Of a DNA stretch of 9,656 nucleotides, positions 6,581 through 9,656 are shown one piece after another (position 1 is the stretch's first letter; each line of letters opens with the position of its first letter). Source of the stretch: Streptomyces violaceoruber (GTDB taxonomy: Bacteria > Actinomycetota > Actinomycetes > Streptomycetales > Streptomycetaceae); the NCBI GenBank assembly GCA_000720805.1, contig JODI01000158.1:1-9656 (forward strand), in the 5' to 3' direction. The notes under the pieces are model-generated. The model did no database searches, had not been told where the DNA came from, and saw only the letters and a list, made by a program, of their open reading frames with translations. The position numbers and the translations under genes were made by a program.

Positions 6581-6896
6581 GGTGGGACTTGGAGCTGTTG
6601 GAGGCGGCGGACACCGCGATCAGGGCACGCTCGTCGTCGAGATGGCGTAGGCCTCGCGCTCCTTCGCCGTCCAGGCTGGTTCCGCTGTCTCACGCCTCGG
6701 CGAGGGGGCGTGGTGGACGTCGAGTCGGCGGGCACTGTCGAGGTGCCGGTCGTCATACAGGGAGTACCAACTCCCGCCCTCAGGGCGCGCTTCGGACCCC
6801 GCTGGGGGCGGGCGGTGACCGTTTCGCAACAGGGACCAGCGGGCGGCTGTCAATGATCTCGCCTCCACCGGTCACAGGGGGCCAGCAGTTGGCCAC
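6576..6896 (-). pseudogene. Remnant of an HNH endonuclease-family (DUF1524-like) gene
   Basis: Conserved pieces of the actinobacterial HNH/DUF1524-type nuclease fold appear in order but in different frames: GGSWYSLYDDRHLDSARRLD, then VHH where the family has the catalytic V-D-H, then PLAEA-stop-DSGTS, then WTAKEREAYA, then LDDERALIAVSAASNSSKSH. At least three frame changes are needed. A TGA at 6692-6690 stands where the family usually has Trp (AEAW). The Asp before the catalytic His reads as His. The N-terminal half and the C-terminal CxY..W-type segment are missing. A good ribosome site (AAGGAGG, 6908-6902) precedes a GTG at 6896, which may be the old start or a different small frame. Intact relatives are usually secreted or cytoplasmic nucleases of about 200 residues. 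This copy cannot be functional. Confidence 0.65.
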
Positions 6897-6925
6897 AGCT
6901 TCCTCCTTGCAGCTTGAAGTCGGTC

Positions 6926-8752
6926 TCACCGTTGCGGAGAGCTCCACGGTGTTGCGGCCGCTGCTTGCCCTTGCGGTCGGTTGCGGGCGGCAGTGCCTAG
7001 CCAGGCGGTCATCTCCTCGGGCGGCATGGGGGCGGCCACGAGCCAGCCCTGCATGGCGTCACAGTCCAGCGTGCGCAGCAGTGTTGAGGTCTCGTTGTCG
7101 TCGACGCCTTCCGCAACGACCAACAGGCCAAGCGAATGGGCGAGGTCGATCGTGCAGCGCACAACCCCTGCGTCCTGGGCGTCAACGGCGAGCTGCGCCA
7201 CGAGGGAGCGGTCGATCTTCAGCTCTCTTAGCGGTAGCCGCCGTAGGTGGACCAGGCTTGAGAAGCCTGTGCCGAAGTCGTCCAGCGCGATGTGCACGCC
7301 TTGTCGGCTCAGCTCCGCGAGGGTGCTGCCGGCCAGCTGCGGACTGGCTTGGATAACGTGTTCCGTGATCTCGAGTTGGAGCGCCTCTCCAGGGACGCCG
7401 TGCCGGGCGAGACGGTGGATGACAGCCTCCGCGAATCCGGGAGTGTGGAAGTGGCGCGGTGAGACGCTGACGGCCACGGGAACATACAGTCCCTGTGCCT
7501 GCCACTGGGCGGCCTGTCGGATCGCCGTCTCCAATACGTACTCGTTGAGATGGGGCATCAGTCCCGACGATTCGGCGATCGCGATGAACTCGTCCGGCGG
7601 CACTGTCCCGCGCTCAGGGTGCACCCAGCGGACCACGGCCTCCAGGCTCGTAATCTGGCCGTCGAAACGGACCGTGGGCTGGTAGTGCAGTTGCACTTCG
7701 TGCGCGCCCAGAGCCTGTTGCAGGTCACCCAGGAGGCCCAGCCGCTCCGGCGGGCTCGATTCCTGCTCGGGCTCGTAGACCTCAATCCCTGTACGGTCGC
7801 GCTTCGCCCGGTACATCGCCTGCTCCGCCCGGCGCAGCAGCCCTTCGGCGTCCACGGCGTGGTCGGGGAAGACGGCGACACCCGCGCTGGCTTCCAACAC
7901 CAGGGTGAGTCCGTCCAGGTCGAGGGGGGAGCTGAGCGCACGACTGAGCGTGCTGGCCACCCGAGTCGCGGCCGCGGTGGAACGGACGTCCGGCAGCAGC
8001 AGGGCAAACTCGTCTCCGCCGAGCCGAGCGGCCTGCGCGCCGTGCGGCAGCGCGTCCCGCACCCGGTCGGCGATCTGCTGCAGAAGCCGGTCGCCAGCGA
8101 TATGCCCCAGAGTGTCGTTGACGGACCGGAAGCGGTCCAGGTCCATCAGCACGAGGGCTGCAAGGGCACCCGTCTGGCTGGCGTCGTCCAGCGCGGTCTG
8201 GATGCGTTCTTGCAGCCACTGCCGATCGGGCAGCCCTGTCAACTGGTCGCGGTGCCACACCCAAGGGCGCCTGCCCCGTCGAACCGAGAGCTTGCCCACG
8301 CTGCTTCTCATCCAGCGTTTGACCGGTGCGAGGACGAGGTTCGACATGTGAGTACGACCGGCCAGGAGGACATCGTGCAGGACGCCCTTGCCGTTGCGTG
8401 GTGTCGTCCAGCCTGTCTGACCAGTCGTCGAGGCCGATGGGGACTGTTGCCCGTCGGCTGTCCAACTGGGCAGCGTGGGCGTCGGCTCCCGGGTTGCTGC
8501 TCTACGCAGCGTGTCCGTGAGCCTGTGCTCGACATCGGTCGACGCTGTGAGTGCTTCCCGGAGGCTTTCGTCGCCAGTGCGTACCAGCCACGTGAGTGAG
8601 GATGGCTCAGACTGTGTCTTTGCAGCGGCGGCGTAAATGGCTGCCAGCTTTGCGTCAAGGCGGGTCGAGGCCTCCAGCGTGGCTTCCAGGTCGGCCGCGC
8701 CCGTCTCGAGGAACGCCTGAAGGCGGGAGTTCGAGGGCGAGTTGGCACTCAC
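6926..8752 (-). CDS. GGDEF-EAL cyclic-di-GMP synthase/phosphodiesterase-type protein
   Basis: The 608-residue cytoplasmic-looking protein (no membrane segment seen) has three parts. Residues 1-160 contain two copies of a ~40-residue module (17-55 and 59-97, exactly 42 apart), then a Ser/Thr/Gly-rich linker. A GGDEF domain (about 169-327) follows, with LTGLPDR, the metal-binding DLD (204-206) and an intact GGDEF at 245-249, so diguanylate cyclase activity is plausible. The inhibitory RxxD site five residues upstream is absent (PHGA, 236-239). An EAL domain (about 335-590) has E371 (as EAV), E461, D491-D492 in DDFGTG, K512, E548 and Q568, but Ser429 replaces the usual metal-binding Asn, so phosphodiesterase activity may be weakened. 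The start is GTG 8752 with GGGAGG (8764-8759) six bases upstream. It overlaps the sigma gene's TGA by four bases, implying coupled translation. In Streptomyces, cyclic-di-GMP controls development through BldD and RsiG. Confidence 0.92.
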   Translation of the reverse strand: MSANSPSNSRLQAFLETGAADLEATLEASTRLDAKLAAIYAAAAKTQSEPSSLTWLVRTGDESLREALTASTDVEHRLTDTLRRAATREPTPTLPSWTADGQQSPSASTTGQTGWTTPRNGKGVLHDVLLAGRTHMSNLVLAPVKRWMRSSVGKLSVRRGRRPWVWHRDQLTGLPDRQWLQERIQTALDDASQTGALAALVLMDLDRFRSVNDTLGHIAGDRLLQQIADRVRDALPHGAQAARLGGDEFALLLPDVRSTAAATRVASTLSRALSSPLDLDGLTLVLEASAGVAVFPDHAVDAEGLLRRAEQAMYRAKRDRTGIEVYEPEQESSPPERLGLLGDLQQALGAHEVQLHYQPTVRFDGQITSLEAVVRWVHPERGTVPPDEFIAIAESSGLMPHLNEYVLETAIRQAAQWQAQGLYVPVAVSVSPRHFHTPGFAEAVIHRLARHGVPGEALQLEITEHVIQASPQLAGSTLAELSRQGVHIALDDFGTGFSSLVHLRRLPLRELKIDRSLVAQLAVDAQDAGVVRCTIDLAHSLGLLVVAEGVDDNETSTLLRTLDCDAMQGWLVAAPMPPEEMTAWLGTAARNRPQGQAAAATPWSSPQR

Positions 8753-8764
8753 TGCATGCCTCCC
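8749..8764 (-). promoter_or_regulatory. GTGA overlap with ribosome site coupling sigma and GGDEF-EAL genes
   Basis: The sigma gene's TGA (8751-8749) and the next gene's GTG (8752-8750) share bases in GTGA. A strong GGGAGG at 8764-8759 lies within the end of the sigma gene. This is the classic arrangement for translational coupling in actinomycete operons. Confidence 0.8.
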
Positions 8765-9647
8765 ACGTCTTCGCTCAGCAGGCGTTCCAGATTCTGACGT
8801 GCGCGCCGCAAGTTCTGACGTACGTTCGCGGCCGGCACACCCAGTGCCTCGGCCGTCTCGGACGGCTGGCAGCCATCGATTTCAAACGCCATCACCGTAC
8901 GTTGCAGCAATGGTAGGCGCCGAAGGAGTTGGACCATGGCGATCTTCTCAGCGACATCATCGCTGTGATCGTTCGCCGAGCTTTCCGGAATCACCTGCTC
9001 GGTCAACTCGTCGGGCCTGATCCGGTGCACGGCCTTCAACCACATGCGGAAGGCGGTGGTGCGTAGCCATGGTTCGGGACGGTCAACGCGACGCCAGGTC
9101 TTGGCCAGTTCCTCATAACAGCGTCCTCTGCGTCCTGTCGTGAGCCGCCTGTCTTGATCAGAAAGGCCACCAGGGGGACGTACCGAGCGCGGAATACAGC
9201 GGCGAATGCCGCCTCCTCCTCAGAACTCAGCCAGGGCAGATACCGCTGCTGATGTGCGAGTGCTGCCACGGTCTCGAAGTCCGTCCCGGCGGCTTCGAGG
9301 ATTCCCAGCCAGGAGCTGACCGCTGGCCGCATACTCAAGAGTGTGCGGCGTTCCTGCTCCGACCAGCCTCCGAAGACGCCGTGCTTGATGCGCTTGTCGA
9401 GGGCATGCGCGAGGCACTGCATCCGTACCGGGCAGCCGGCGCAATCGGTCTGGCGTCGTGTTCGCGCTCTCTGGGGTACGAATATCTGCTCGGGGTCGCC
9501 CGTTCGGCAGGCCGCGTGGCTTGACCACTCGATTTTCCCCTTCACACCGAACGCCTTACGACTCAGTACGCGATAGCCAGGGACCTCCGAGGGATGCGCT
9601 GGGCCTTGGCGATCCTGCGAGACTGCCGACATGACTGACATCATCAT
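8749..9647 (-). pseudogene. WhiB-like domain fused to ECF sigma factor, apparently frameshifted
   Basis: Residues 47-95 form a Wbl iron-sulfur domain: C47, C69, C72 and C78 (C-x21-C-x2-C-x5-C), followed by GVFGGW (90-95). In the same frame comes a linker and then the start of ECF sigma region 2 (AFAAVFRARYVPLVAFLIK, 147-165, then SRQDAEDAV, 169-177). At about 9117 the homology moves one frame back and continues YEELAKTWRRVDRPEPWLRT, then region 4 (LLRRLPLLQRTV ... ETAEALGVPAANVRQNLRRA) to the TGA at 8751-8749. Rejoined, it would be 299 residues. Unshifted, it stops at 9036 after about 204 residues and lacks region 4. No slippery heptamer is visible at the junction, so a 1-base deletion or a sequencing error is likelier than programmed frameshifting. 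The first ATG is at 9647; GTG at 9545, with AAGG eight bases upstream, is an alternative start just before the WhiB domain. The promoter is outside the window. Confidence 0.85.
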
Positions 9648-9656
9648 GGTCAGTGA

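Noticed and set aside
8749..9045. Separate 98-residue region-4-only protein starting at ATG 9045
   Set aside because: There is no ribosome site before this ATG, and region 2 residues continue in the same frame upstream of it, so it is the tail of the frameshifted sigma gene.
9036..9120. Programmed -1 frameshift in the sigma gene
   Set aside because: The junction has no slippery heptamer and I see no convincing downstream stimulatory structure; a deletion or sequencing error is simpler.

Overview
The window looks like chromosomal or plasmid DNA from a high-GC actinomycete, most likely Streptomyces or a close relative. The intact genes have strongly G/C-biased third codon positions, Shine-Dalgarno sites are AGGAGG-like, and a WhiB-type iron-sulfur domain (an actinobacterial hallmark) is present. 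About half of the window carries no intact gene and holds several genes broken by frameshifts. This is typical of accessory or chromosome-arm DNA, although uncorrected sequencing indels could produce some of the same picture.

Layout. Bases 1-343 hold an array of nine small hairpins whose stems differ but whose loops are almost always TGGC; a tenth copy lies at 679-694. Bases ~400-1110 (minus) look like a broken gene of unknown family. Bases 1111-1459 are intergenic, with a repeated TGGTACCG element and a strong leader hairpin. Bases 1460-3094 (plus) are a compact two-gene unit ending in a clear intrinsic terminator: a small membrane protein with a triplicated N-terminal motif, then a regulator with three helix-turn-helix-like segments. 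Bases 3111-4094 (minus) are a second broken gene of unknown family, convergent with the regulator. Bases 4095-6475 contain no gene I can support, including two AT-richer patches. Bases 6479-6896 (minus) carry relics of an HNH endonuclease-family gene and possibly of a DUF6207-like gene.

Bases 6926-9647 (minus) are the most informative part. The upstream gene encodes a WhiB-like domain fused to an ECF sigma factor, in two frames because of an apparent 1-base frameshift near 9117. It overlaps by 4 bases (GTGA) a gene for a GGDEF-EAL cyclic-di-GMP protein that carries a duplicated 42-residue N-terminal module. My inference is that this is a redox- or nitric-oxide-responsive sigma factor translationally coupled to cyclic-di-GMP metabolism. 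The frameshift means it may be inactive in this isolate unless it is a sequencing error.

The two candidates for undescribed systems are the WhiB-sigma/GGDEF-EAL pair and the repeat-membrane-protein/triple-HTH pair. The TGGC-loop hairpin array is the most unusual non-coding element.
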